Shown here: positions 1-8,222 of the stretch, piece by piece
Numbering within the stretch: the stretch's first letter is position 1
How the letters are laid out: every line of letters starts with the position of its first letter
Origin: Candidatus Thorarchaeota archaeon
GTDB taxonomy: Archaea > Asgardarchaeota > Thorarchaeia > Thorarchaeales > Thorarchaeaceae
NCBI GenBank assembly: GCA_004524445.1
Contig: SDNP01000021.1
Span: 1 to 55,458, forward strand
DNA: 55,458 nt
Direction: 5' to 3'
Program-made: the position numbers and the translations under genes
Notes under the pieces: model-generated
Database searches by the model: none
What the model was told of the DNA's origin: nothing
Seen by the model: only the letters and a program-made list of their open reading frames with translations

Positions 1-162
1 AAAAGAGATTCGGAGGTGAAAAGAATTAGCAAAGACCGGATGAGGGCCATCTATGAGCGCATGACAAAGGATCGTGCAGCCCTCGAATTACTGTCAATTG
101 GCATAGTTAGTGGCATTGCCACAGTAGTGCAGCCGCCTTGTGAGGATCCTAGCCCGTTCTAG
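1..162 (+). CDS. small ORF, 5' end outside window, C-terminus PCEDPSPF
   Basis: The frame is open from base 1 and ends with TAG at 160-162, so at least 53 residues could be coded and the true start may lie upstream. In-window starts would be GTG at 16 or ATG at 40; a GGAGGTGA stretch at 12-19 looks like a ribosome site but overlaps the GTG. The product is basic at its N-terminal end, has a short hydrophobic stretch (IGIVSGIATVV) and ends in PCEDPSPF. That end resembles the APSPEPF end of the two micropeptides downstream. I do not recognise a family. It may instead be the tail of a longer gene. Confidence 0.4.
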   Translation, partial: KRDSEVKRISKDRMRAIYERMTKDRAALELLSIGIVSGIATVVQPPCEDPSPF

Positions 163-287
163 CGTAGCCTGGACGTGTGTGGGTTCTCAAGCAAAGCTAG
201 CCCTATTGCTATGTGATTCATGTCCGAATCATTGCAGCTAGTATGGGGAGCCTAGGTTATCACAATCACGGAAGGAGGAGAAGAACC

Positions 288-329
288 TTGGAGCCCGATC
301 TTGGAGCACCATCACCTGAACCATTCTAA
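288..329 (+). CDS. 13-residue micropeptide, copy 1 (MEPDLGAPSPEPF)
   Basis: A TTG start at 288 sits 7 bases after a strong GGAGGAG ribosome site (274-280) and is followed by 12 codons and TAA. The predicted peptide is MEPDLGAPSPEPF, identical to the peptide coded at 411-452. The two 42-base stretches differ at 13 positions, none of which changes an amino acid after the start codon. An in-frame ATG at 243 would give a 28-aa version with an Arg-rich lead, but it has no ribosome site. The peptide is acidic, proline-rich and ends in Phe. It has no recognisable family; a signalling peptide, a modified peptide or a regulatory leader are all possible. Confidence 0.6.
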   Translation: MEPDLGAPSPEPF

Positions 330-410
330 GAAAAAAGACGGAGAAAACCGAAAACAAACGAGAGTGACACCCGAATAAAAAATCGAACAAGAAGGAGGAT
401 GAAAGAAAAA

Positions 411-452
411 ATGGAACCTGATTTAGGAGCCCCCAGTCCCGAGCCTTTCTAA
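411..452 (+). CDS. 13-residue micropeptide, copy 2 (MEPDLGAPSPEPF)
   Basis: ATG at 411 follows an AAGGAGG site (392-398) by 12 bases; an in-frame ATG at 399 directly abuts that site and would add MKEK. The stop is TAA at 450-452. The product is the same 13 residues as copy 1 but written with different codons: Leu CTT versus TTA, Ser TCA versus AGT, and third-base changes in Glu, Pro and Ala codons. Copy 1 ends 81 bases upstream and the 83-aa gene starts 38 bases downstream, so all three could be on one transcript. Function is unknown. Confidence 0.65.
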   Translation: MEPDLGAPSPEPF

Positions 453-490
453 GAAATATTTGAATAAAACAAAAAAAAGGAGAAAACGAA

Positions 491-742
491 ATGATAGGAA
501 ACGCAACAGAAACAGCATTCGCAAATTTGATAGCACCTGAGAGCGGAAGAGCAGTTGACCCCTTTGCTGACCCAGAAGTTGTACGCTTGACTGCGGTAAA
601 TCTGGAATTAGCAGTGAAGAATTTAATGACTGCTTCAACTCCACCTGAGTGCATAGTCCTCACTGCAGACATCTGCTCACATAGGCTTGTCGCGAGACCC
701 ACCGCAGATGGCGACGTGAGTGTACTAGTGTTCGACGAATAG
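491..742 (+). CDS. 83-aa protein of unknown function, downstream of the micropeptides
   Basis: ATG at 491 is preceded by AAAAGGAGAAAACGA, a good ribosome site. The 83-residue product is acidic and probably soluble, with no membrane segment or signal peptide. It has a predicted helix-rich N-terminal half (residues 1-48) and a C-terminal half ending in SVLVFDE, with two cysteines (in PPECIV and ADICSH). I do not recognise a family. Its position right after two copies of the same micropeptide suggests a shared job, for instance binding, processing or immunity, but this is only context. A perfect hairpin at 773-790 follows the stop codon. Confidence 0.65.
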   Translation: MIGNATETAFANLIAPESGRAVDPFADPEVVRLTAVNLELAVKNLMTASTPPECIVLTADICSHRLVARPTADGDVSVLVFDE

Positions 743-772
743 CCAGTACTACGACACTGGAAGAGTCTGTAT

Positions 773-790
773 CCGGGGAATATTCCCCGG
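773..790. terminator. perfect hairpin CCGGGGAATATTCCCCGG after the small-ORF cluster
   Basis: An uninterrupted 18-base palindrome sits 30 bases after the 83-aa gene. No U-tract follows, so classic termination is uncertain; it could instead protect the 3' end of the micropeptide transcript or separate it from the genes downstream. Confidence 0.35.
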
Positions 791-816
791 AAACTGGGCT
801 TGAAGGAGGCTATATA

Positions 817-978
817 GTGAACGCAGAACATATGAATAACAGGCAAGTGCTTGAGAGGCATTGGTCCTATACAAAATGCCGTAAGCTGAGTATATTGCTT
901 GATGTAGACATATGGAGAAGCCGATATGACAGATGTATCCTCGGAAGTCAGTATTCAAAAGGAGGAAGCTTTGACTGA
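817..978 (+). CDS. 53-aa ORF overlapping the start of the MFS gene
   Basis: GTG at 817 follows a strong GAAGGAGGC site (802-810) by 6 bases. The frame runs 53 codons to TGA at 976-978, overlapping the first 53 bases of the MFS gene in another frame. The product is basic (RQVLERHWSYTKCRK near the start) and has no known family. The good ribosome site argues for translation. A leader ORF coupled to the transporter, or a chance ORF, are both possible. Confidence 0.35.
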   Translation: MNAEHMNNRQVLERHWSYTKCRKLSILLDVDIWRSRYDRCILGSQYSKGGSFD

Positions 979-2368
979 TTTTGAAGAAGATATGTTGCCA
1001 GATGAATATGACCAAGCCGAGAAAAATGAGCAAGATTCGCAACAATCGGACAGCGGTCTGCTGTATTCATTGAAACTTATTTTATCAGCGAAAAATTATG
1101 GTGTGTATTTGATTACCTCATGGATTTTTGGGTCTATTGTATATCTTCAAGCATATCTTAATTTGTATCTAAGGGCGCTGGGATGGGATTTCATAGTAAT
1201 GGGTGCTGTTCTGTCAGTACTGGCAGTTTTCGCATCCGTAATGCGATTAATTGGAGGACATGTAGGAGATATCACGAACAGAAAGAACCTCTCGGTCGTC
1301 GCCATGTTACCGATATCAGTTTTCTATTTCATCATCGGTGTCTTTGTTGACCCATTAATGATTGTTATCGGATTGATAGTGTATCAGTCTCACGAAATTG
1401 CTAGGAGCGGCTCATCCGCCTATATTCTAGAAAACACTCCGAAGAAGCACAGTGGTCTGGCAATGTCGCTATTCAATGCGGGGAAGGTCTTCGGCATTGT
1501 CACCTTGGTTATTTTCGGAGCCTCGGTCACTATTCTAGGTTTTACGGAGTCATTCAGACTAATCTTCTTGGTTGCGAGTTTTATTCTATTCTTGTGTGCG
1601 GTTGCTAGGGCAAAGTATCTTGAGTATGATGGGCAAGCTTCTAATGATTTTCAAGATAAGTGGTCACTGAAACGGTTCTTACAGGAAAATAAAAGGGCTG
1701 CAAAATTATTATTGGCTTCAGTCCCAGGCCTCCTTACCATCGTGATTATAGATGGCATCAGTGATTCGTTTTTCAAATTTGGTGCTTTGATATATGCCAA
1801 TGAAGTACTAGCCATTGACATTTCCGGGATCAATATGATACTACTTGTATACTCGGTGCTTTCCGTTCCTCTCCTTTTCAAACTCGGACGAGTATCAGAC
1901 AAAAGTGGCATAAGAAGAGCAGCATTGATTGTATATCTGCTAATGCCAGTGAGTGCTGCACTGCTGATACTTGCCCCAATTATTACATTCTGGGCTCCCC
2001 AAGCGTGGATATTGAATGCAAACAGCACATATCCTGGGCTGGGAGCCATCTTCTCAACGGCATTCATAGCTATAGTAATGAAATACCTAAACGATACGCT
2101 ATGGTATATGGTCCTGCTTACCCTGATCCAGAAGAGCCTTCCAAAGAAGGATACTGCAAAAATACTCTCCATTTTTTGGTTTACAGTATATGTCACTTCA
2201 TCAGTAGGCCCGTTGATTGCAGGAGCCATATTCGAATATCTAAGTCCTGCTTTTCTGTTTGGAATTATGCTTGTACTGAATCTCATAATTTTGATTTCAA
2301 TACAGATGGGTTCCTTTGCAGAGAATAGCGCTTCAGCGAATGGAAACCAAAAAGATGTTGTTGAGTAG
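926..2368 (+). CDS. MFS transporter with acidic N-terminal tail
   Basis: The 480-aa product has a hydrophilic, strongly acidic first 45 residues (about 15 Asp/Glu), then about 12 hydrophobic segments in the 6+6 pattern of the major facilitator superfamily. The loop after the second membrane segment reads GGHVGDITNRKNL, a form of the family motif A (GxxxDRxGRR). A basic cytoplasmic loop near residues 230-260 separates the halves. ATG at 926 has GGAG 9 bases upstream. The substrate cannot be read from sequence. Its place behind the micropeptide cluster makes peptide or small-molecule export a possibility, not a conclusion. Confidence 0.9.
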   Translation: MTDVSSEVSIQKEEALTDFEEDMLPDEYDQAEKNEQDSQQSDSGLLYSLKLILSAKNYGVYLITSWIFGSIVYLQAYLNLYLRALGWDFIVMGAVLSVLAVFASVMRLIGGHVGDITNRKNLSVVAMLPISVFYFIIGVFVDPLMIVIGLIVYQSHEIARSGSSAYILENTPKKHSGLAMSLFNAGKVFGIVTLVIFGASVTILGFTESFRLIFLVASFILFLCAVARAKYLEYDGQASNDFQDKWSLKRFLQENKRAAKLLLASVPGLLTIVIIDGISDSFFKFGALIYANEVLAIDISGINMILLVYSVLSVPLLFKLGRVSDKSGIRRAALIVYLLMPVSAALLILAPIITFWAPQAWILNANSTYPGLGAIFSTAFIAIVMKYLNDTLWYMVLLTLIQKSLPKKDTAKILSIFWFTVYVTSSVGPLIAGAIFEYLSPAFLFGIMLVLNLIILISIQMGSFAENSASANGNQKDVVE

Positions 2369-2411
2369 AATTCAAAAAGCCTCATGATTAGGACAACGTG
2401 GACATGATTTG

Positions 2412-3053
2412 ATGGCAGACATCGAGAAGGCAACAAAAATCTTGGAGATTTTGCAAGAGAGATATGAAGATGCTCCACAGACCTATCTCAACTGGGAGAA
2501 TCCCTATCAGCTGCTTATTGTGACAATTCTCTCTGCGCATACCACTGATGCAGCAGTCAATTCTGTCTCTAAAGACCTATTCGAGAAGTATCCTACTCCA
2601 AAAGACTTGGCAAATGCCGATGATGAAGATATCATTGATATAATCAGAAGTGTGGGAACCTATAATCGAAAAACGCGCTATATCAAGGAAACTGCAGAAA
2701 TGATGGTAGATGAGTTCGATGGAGAAGTCCCACAGAATATGGAAGATCTTGTAAGATTCACAGGAGTAAGCCGGAAGACTGCTAACGTTGTTCTTCAGAC
2801 TGCATTCGACATCAATGAAGGCGTTGTGGTTGACACACATGTTGGGCGCGTTACCAAGCGTTTGGGCCTCACTGAAGAGAAATCTGCCAAGAAAATCGAG
2901 CAGGACCTAATGGATTTGCTGCCCAAAGATGACTGGGATGAATGGGCACGAATAATGGGAGCTCATGGAAGAGATTTGTGTAATTCAAGAAGTCCTGATT
3001 GCCCCAATTGCCCCGTTAATCACTTGTGCCCATCTGCAGAATTAGAACAATAA
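2412..3053 (+). CDS. nth: endonuclease III, DNA base-excision glycosylase/AP lyase
   Basis: The protein removes oxidised pyrimidines and cuts at the abasic site in base-excision repair. The helix-hairpin-helix with its catalytic lysine is visible as FTGVSRKTANVVL, the catalytic aspartate as VVDTHVGRVTKRLGL, and the [4Fe-4S] cluster at the C-terminus as C-X6-C-X2-C-X5-C (CNSRSPDCPNCPVNHLC). At 213 aa it has the usual length. ATG at 2412 is chosen; an in-frame TTG lies directly before it at 2409. The gene follows the MFS gene on the same strand by about 40 bases. Confidence 0.96.
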   Translation: MADIEKATKILEILQERYEDAPQTYLNWENPYQLLIVTILSAHTTDAAVNSVSKDLFEKYPTPKDLANADDEDIIDIIRSVGTYNRKTRYIKETAEMMVDEFDGEVPQNMEDLVRFTGVSRKTANVVLQTAFDINEGVVVDTHVGRVTKRLGLTEEKSAKKIEQDLMDLLPKDDWDEWARIMGAHGRDLCNSRSPDCPNCPVNHLCPSAELEQ

Positions 3054-3120
3054 AACGAAAGAGCCTAAAACGAACTAGTGCGTCGCCACGGTAGGTACAA
3101 TCAGTGCTTGGTGGTTGGAT

Positions 3121-4215
3121 ATGAAAATTGGGATGGTGAGCAAGTTTGATGCAGCTGATGGGCTTTGCGTCAGAGCTAACGAGGTTTTACAAGGGTTGGC
3201 GGACCGAGGTCATGAAATCCATGTATTTACACAGTCACAAGAGGTGGCTGGGATTCCCAAGGAAAATATCCACAGATTTCGTGCGTTACAACTCAATCCG
3301 CATTTCTCATTAGATTCTTTCAACGCCATAAAACTGATAGCAGAGGTGTGTCAGCGTCACGACATTGAAGTACTCCATGTGCAAATGAATTCAGGCAGTA
3401 CCGAGTTCCTAATTCCATATTTTGACGACGCACTCCCCCCAAGAGTAGTAACCTTTCACTTGGCATACGCTAGCGGCAGTTCAACATATACTACCCTCTT
3501 TGAGATTGCATGGAAAGCTTCCATTTTTGCGGCGAGAAAGTATGATCAAATAATTTTGGTTGATCCTTCCCAAAAACCATACTTCACTCGGTTGGGAGTA
3601 CCGGATGAGCAACTATCGGTGATTACAAATGGAGTGAACATCAATCTTTTCAAACCTGGAAAACTGAAAGAAAATAATAAGCTCGACTTCGTGTATGTGG
3701 GGCGGCTGAGTTACGACAAGGGCGTACATATTCTCTTGAAAGCATTTCAAAAATATCACCAAGAGAATCCGGACTCTAGGCTCACTCTGATAGGAGATGG
3801 GATGGTAAAGCATCAGATACGGAAGTATAATGAAAACGAGTCTATTCGATGGCTCGGAGTAGTAAATCATCATCATCTGCCTCAAATTTTGTCTGCTATG
3901 GATGTCTTTGTCATTCCGCAGAATATCGGAGGGCTGGGCTTGAGTGTCATGGAAGCAATGAGCTGCGGATTGCCTGTGATTACAACCGCCATAGGTGAAA
4001 CTGCTAAGCTACTAGGACCAGAAGAGGGAATCCTAGTCGAACCGCATAGTATGCATGGTGTTCTCGATGCCATGAGGAGAATTGGGATGGATAGTGCTCT
4101 GAGGGCGGATATGGCCAAGAGATGTCGTAGAAAAATAGAACATCTCTATTCCTGGAAACAACAACTTGGGATTCTTGAAGAAACCTATCAAAAAGCGATC
4201 AGAAGCAAGAACTAG
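3121..4215 (+). CDS. GT4-family glycosyltransferase
   Basis: The 364-aa protein has a GT-B fold. The N-terminal acceptor domain begins MKIGMVSKF and includes a GLCVRANEVLQGL helix. The C-terminal nucleotide-sugar domain carries DFVYVGRLSYDKGVHILLKA and the donor-binding E-x7-E pattern in GLGLSVMEAMSCGLPV. The acceptor and sugar are unknown; surface glycan, glycolipid or compatible solute synthesis are the usual roles. ATG at 3121 is preferred to the in-frame TTG at 3115. There is no membrane segment, so the enzyme is cytosolic or peripheral. Confidence 0.93.
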   Translation: MKIGMVSKFDAADGLCVRANEVLQGLADRGHEIHVFTQSQEVAGIPKENIHRFRALQLNPHFSLDSFNAIKLIAEVCQRHDIEVLHVQMNSGSTEFLIPYFDDALPPRVVTFHLAYASGSSTYTTLFEIAWKASIFAARKYDQIILVDPSQKPYFTRLGVPDEQLSVITNGVNINLFKPGKLKENNKLDFVYVGRLSYDKGVHILLKAFQKYHQENPDSRLTLIGDGMVKHQIRKYNENESIRWLGVVNHHHLPQILSAMDVFVIPQNIGGLGLSVMEAMSCGLPVITTAIGETAKLLGPEEGILVEPHSMHGVLDAMRRIGMDSALRADMAKRCRRKIEHLYSWKQQLGILEETYQKAIRSKN

Positions 4216-4309
4216 TGTTATCTCACTATTTTTTGTTCATACTGGTCACTGCATATGATTTATCTTTGGTCTTCAATCAGTCTAATTGTAGAATAACTAG
4301 GTGAACATT

Positions 4310-5626
4310 GTGTTAGATATCAAGTTCATTCGAGAAAATCCAAAGGAGATAAGAGAGAATCTCAAGAAGAGACGAAACAATGAGAAACTCAAAGATTTAG
4401 AGCGGCTCATTGAACTTGATGAGAAAGTAAGGAAACTTAAGTGGGAGAGTCAGAAGCTTCGGACACAGAGAAATAAGCTATCAAGAAAAGTAGGAGAACT
4501 GAAGAAAGCGGGAAAAGACGCGTCGGAGATTATTGAGAAGGTCAATGGAATAAATGCGGGCATCGAAAAAATTGAGAATGAAACAGAAGTTCTTGAAGAA
4601 AATCTCATTCAAATTCAAATGAGGATTCCAAATATTCTGCACGAGAGTGTGCCATACGGAAAGGATGAAGAGGATAATGAGGTTGTATCTGAATGGGGTG
4701 GAAGACCGGATGCCGGATTCGAAATCAAAAGTCATGTGGATTTGATAGAAACTCTGAATCTGGCTGATATCTCTAGGGCCGCGAAAATAGCTGGTTCGAG
4801 GTTCTTCTTCCTCAAAAATGAACTTGTTATGCTAGATATCGCAATGCAGAAGCTAGCATTGGAGATGTTGATTGACAGGGGTTTCAGCCCAATTTATCCA
4901 CCATTCATGATGAGGAGAACTCCGTATGAAGGAGTTACAGATTTGGCCGATTTTGGTGATGTAATGTACAAGATAGAAGATGAAGACCTCTATCTAATAG
5001 CAACATCAGAGCATCCCATTGCAGCAATGTATATGGATGAGATATTCGAACCAACTCAGCTCCCAATCAAGTTTGCAGGAATTAGCACCTGCTTTAGGAA
5101 GGAAGCTGGAACTCATGGTAAGGACACAAAAGGCGTCTTTCGTGTGCATCAATTCAGCAAGGTCGAGCAATTTGTGTTTAGTCACCCTGATGACTCCTGG
5201 AAAATACATGAGGAACTGCGAGAGAATATGGAGGCATATTTCAGGAAATTGGAGATTCCATATCGCATTGTTAACGTTTGTACAGGAGATATTGGCATAG
5301 TCGCATCGAAAAAGTATGATTTAGAAGCGTGGATGCCTGGGCAGGATAGGTATCGAGAGCTGGGATCCTGTAGCAATTGCACTTCATATCAGGCAACTAG
5401 ACTAAATGTCAAGCACAGAATCGAGAAGGGGAGCGCCGAAAAGGACTATCTTCATACACTCAATAGCACAATGGTAGCCAACCCACGGGCATTTGTGGCA
5501 ATTTTGGAGAATTTTCAGCAAGAGGATGGTACCGTGGAGATCCCAAAGGCTTTGCACAAGTATCTTCCTCCAAAAATGAGAGAAATTAGAGTGGATAAGG
5601 ACTGGCTTGGCAGTTCTAAGAAGTAA
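4310..5626 (+). CDS. serS: seryl-tRNA synthetase
   Basis: This class II synthetase charges tRNA-Ser. Residues 1-110 form the long N-terminal tRNA-binding coiled coil (charged helices starting LDIKFIRENPKEIREN). The catalytic core follows, with TSEHPIAA, motif 2 FRKEAGTHGKDTKGVFRVHQF and motif 3 (ELGSCSNCTSYQATRL). It is the common type, not the rare methanogen type. GTG at 4310 is preferred over GTG at 4301 because AGGTGA lies 6 bases before it and the protein then begins MLDIKFIREN, as is typical of the family. Confidence 0.97.
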   Translation: MLDIKFIRENPKEIRENLKKRRNNEKLKDLERLIELDEKVRKLKWESQKLRTQRNKLSRKVGELKKAGKDASEIIEKVNGINAGIEKIENETEVLEENLIQIQMRIPNILHESVPYGKDEEDNEVVSEWGGRPDAGFEIKSHVDLIETLNLADISRAAKIAGSRFFFLKNELVMLDIAMQKLALEMLIDRGFSPIYPPFMMRRTPYEGVTDLADFGDVMYKIEDEDLYLIATSEHPIAAMYMDEIFEPTQLPIKFAGISTCFRKEAGTHGKDTKGVFRVHQFSKVEQFVFSHPDDSWKIHEELRENMEAYFRKLEIPYRIVNVCTGDIGIVASKKYDLEAWMPGQDRYRELGSCSNCTSYQATRLNVKHRIEKGSAEKDYLHTLNSTMVANPRAFVAILENFQQEDGTVEIPKALHKYLPPKMREIRVDKDWLGSSKK

Positions 5627-5637
5627 ATTGATAGAAT

Positions 5638-6867
5638 CTAAAGCCCAGCCTCAACGGCCATCTTGATGGCATTATCTATTGATCGTTGCAAGTCAGGCGG
5701 TAAGTCAGGCACCTCGAGCTTCACAAATCCATTCACAATTAACGATGTCGCTTCTTCCTCATCTAAGCCTCGACTCATTAGGTAGGTAAGCTGTTCGGCA
5801 CCAACTTTTCCCACAGTTGCCTCGTGGCTTAATTCGGTCCCCTCTGCTCGAGCATTAAGCATAGGTACTGCTCGAATAGCCCCTTCATCACTTAGAAGAA
5901 GCCCATCACATTCTAGTCTTGCTCTAGTCTTTGGCGATAGCCCAATCAAATCGCCGCGAGCCACTATTTCTGCACTATCTGTGGCGATAGACCGGGAAAT
6001 TACTTTCCCATTAGTCTTCTCGGCTTCCAGACTCAGAGAACCCCCAATATCGTAATAGGAATCCTTGCTTCCATAAACAACCGAATATAGATCTGCCTTG
6101 GCACCTACACCCCGTAATCGAACTTTTGGAAAGGTCTGTATGGACTTCAGGGGACTTAGAACAGCATAGGTTGAAAGAAATACACCCCCCGCGTCAACGT
6201 GGATGGCTGAACGAGGACGGACATCAGTCTGTTCACTCCATTTATGGACCATTGTAAAGGACAACCGGGCATTTTCCTGAACATAAAACTCTGATATTCC
6301 CAAATGCAACGAGCGTTCAAGGTCGCTAGGAGTGGCACACCCTGTGATTATGTGCAACTCCGAACCCTCTTCGGCAACGATGATATTGTGGACGTTTTGA
6401 ACAGACCGATTTTTCTTCATAATCAGACAGGTCTGAACGGGCATCTGGATATTCGCTCCAGCCATTGCCCTAATGAAATACCCATTGTATGGGTTCAACT
6501 CACTGGTTGCCGTATACTTGTCCACATCAACAGGAACCGCTTTCCAGAGATACTTTTTAGCCCAATCATGTTTCTCAAGAGCTTCCCTGATAGGAATTAC
6601 TTCCAATCCCTCCTGTTGCATCATGATGTCAGCAAGAAAGCTCTCATTGTCGAATTGAATGAAGGAACCAGATGTCTTCTTTCCGGATACATCGAAACCA
6701 ACTTCTGAAGCAATCGATCGGTCAGAAGTGTCAAGTTCCTCTAAGCTTTCGATTTGCCTCATGTCTGATTCTGCATACGCATAGCTCTCAAGATTGAGGT
6801 CTTCACCAAAGGCTGCCTCTTTTTTCAGGGCTTCTTCAGCTCGTTTCTTCACTTTTTCTGATGTCAT
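5638..6867 (-). CDS. sufB: SufB/SufD-family Fe-S scaffold protein
   Basis: This is the beta-helix scaffold of the SUF iron-sulfur assembly system, which works with the SufC ATPase. The 409-aa product has the family's C-terminal core (ELSHEATVGKVGAEQLTYLMSRGLDEEEA) with the conserved His, and a central VVAEEGSELHIITGC repeat region. ATG at 6867 has AGGAGAG 6 bases upstream; an ATG at 6894 overlapping the sufC stop (ATGA) would add nine residues. The order sufC-sufB on one transcript matches minimal archaeal SufBC systems. No sufD, sufS or sufU is nearby. Confidence 0.93.
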   Translation of the reverse strand: MTSEKVKKRAEEALKKEAAFGEDLNLESYAYAESDMRQIESLEELDTSDRSIASEVGFDVSGKKTSGSFIQFDNESFLADIMMQQEGLEVIPIREALEKHDWAKKYLWKAVPVDVDKYTATSELNPYNGYFIRAMAGANIQMPVQTCLIMKKNRSVQNVHNIIVAEEGSELHIITGCATPSDLERSLHLGISEFYVQENARLSFTMVHKWSEQTDVRPRSAIHVDAGGVFLSTYAVLSPLKSIQTFPKVRLRGVGAKADLYSVVYGSKDSYYDIGGSLSLEAEKTNGKVISRSIATDSAEIVARGDLIGLSPKTRARLECDGLLLSDEGAIRAVPMLNARAEGTELSHEATVGKVGAEQLTYLMSRGLDEEEATSLIVNGFVKLEVPDLPPDLQRSIDNAIKMAVEAGL

Positions 6868-6890
6868 TTTTGACTCTCCTGAAATATGTT

Positions 6891-7646
6891 TCATGCGGTG
6901 ACTTCCGCAAGAAATCGATCATAGCCTTTCTCTTGAAGAACGGGAATATCCTTCATGTCCCCGGTATATGCCACTCTCCCATTTTGAAGGATGAATATCG
7001 TATCAACTTCGAGAAACTCAAGGATGTATCTGTGGTGGCTAATTACAACCATAGTGGTATCTCCTTTATCTCTAATGGATTTGAGCTCCCTCCCCACCAC
7101 CTTCAATGAATCATAGTCCAAACCACTATCTGGTTCATCCAAAAACATAATGTCTGGTCGGAGTGACAGTACTTGAAACAACTCACTTCGCTTCATTTCT
7201 CCACCTGAAAAATTGTCATTGAGGTCTCTATCTGCAAGATTAGAAATGCCCAATCTATCGAAGTCATCATAGAGTTCCTGTCGACAGACGCAGCTTTCGC
7301 CCATCAGATGGTCGGATGGTGCTTTGCATTCATAATCAGGGCAAATCCTGCAAATGAAGTCGTCCAACTTGACACCCGGAATAGCAGGAGGATGTTGAAA
7401 GGCGTACGCGATCCCCATTTTTGCTCTCTGGCTAATATCTTTCTTAAGGAGAGATTCGCCCTTGAAGATGATTTCTCCCCCAGTAATCTCGTACTGTGGA
7501 AGACCCATTACTGCTTTTGCAAGAGTTGATTTTCCAGACGCATTAGGCCCAAGAACCGCATAGACCGCATCCTGCTCGAAAGCCATATCAACTCCACTTA
7601 GAATCGGTATGCCTTCAACTTCCACACGAAGGTCCCGTATCTCCAT
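6891..7646 (-). CDS. sufC: SufC ATPase with an extra cysteine-rich insertion
   Basis: The ABC ATPase drives Fe-S assembly on SufB. Walker A is GPNASGKST (33-41), the signature is FSGGEMKR, Walker B is IMFLDEPDSGLD and the H-loop histidine is in ISHHRYI. Residues about 99-121 carry five cysteines (Cys99, 102, 107, 119 and 121; spacing CRIC...C...CVC) in the helical subdomain after the Q-loop. Such a cluster is not typical of bacterial SufC and might bind metal. ATG at 7646 has AGGGAAG upstream; a TTG at 7664 is the longer alternative. Confidence 0.95.
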   Translation of the reverse strand: MEIRDLRVEVEGIPILSGVDMAFEQDAVYAVLGPNASGKSTLAKAVMGLPQYEITGGEIIFKGESLLKKDISQRAKMGIAYAFQHPPAIPGVKLDDFICRICPDYECKAPSDHLMGESCVCRQELYDDFDRLGISNLADRDLNDNFSGGEMKRSELFQVLSLRPDIMFLDEPDSGLDYDSLKVVGRELKSIRDKGDTTMVVISHHRYILEFLEVDTIFILQNGRVAYTGDMKDIPVLQEKGYDRFLAEVTA

Positions 7647-7734
7647 TAACTTCCCTTCATTCAAATAACATCACATCTCCTATTTGCAGTACAGGAGGGT
7701 AAATTGCCTTCTGTGCAGATGGACAGAATGCTTG

Positions 7735-8166
7735 CTAGTGTTTAGTATATGTTCCCATTAACTCTCCGACTTCAATCTTGTGATTCTCACATTTTTCTGT
7801 GAAATTATCCTTAGCCACAAACTTTAGTTCGGGAATGTCAAGCGCATATAATTTGAAAAAATATCTGTGAGTACCTGATGGAGGTGCAGGTCCGCCCCAG
7901 CCAACTTCTCCAAAATCATTCTCTAATTCGACTCCTGGCACCGGACCACCAGATGGAATTTCAGTCACGTCCGGATCTATCGAATGAACCATCCAATGTA
8001 TCCAATCACCAGCGGGGGCATCTGGATCATGACACAAAAGAGCCAGACTTTTCGCCTTTGCAGGAACGTTATCCCATGCAAGATGTGGAATCTCATTTCC
8101 CTTACGATATGCGCATTTATCTGGAATGGTTTCTGAGTCATTAAAATCGTTACTTCGAAGTTCCAT
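7735..8166 (-). CDS. PEBP/YbhB-like (Raf kinase inhibitor-like) protein
   Basis: The 143-aa protein matches the phosphatidylethanolamine-binding family as found in prokaryotes. The ligand-pocket motifs are present: ALLCHDPDAPAGDWIHWMVHSI and the GTHRYFFKLYALD strand. No signal peptide is seen, so it is cytosolic. The biochemical role of prokaryotic members is unclear. It reads in the same direction as the suf genes, with 88 bases between them. Confidence 0.93.
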   Translation of the reverse strand: MELRSNDFNDSETIPDKCAYRKGNEIPHLAWDNVPAKAKSLALLCHDPDAPAGDWIHWMVHSIDPDVTEIPSGGPVPGVELENDFGEVGWGGPAPPSGTHRYFFKLYALDIPELKFVAKDNFTEKCENHKIEVGELMGTYTKH

Positions 8167-8222
8167 CGAAACTCATCTCAGTTAGCTATATTGAACCCCG
8201 GCCTTGTTAAGCTTAGTGTATG

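Noticed and set aside
238..861. 207-codon minus-strand ORF across the micropeptide cluster
   Set aside because: It has no ribosome site, and in its frame the two repeated stretches give unrelated residues, whereas the plus-strand frames give identical peptides with only synonymous changes.
1651..2478. 275-codon minus-strand ORF
   Set aside because: It lies antisense to the MFS and nth genes, which have clear family motifs; no protein-like features of its own.
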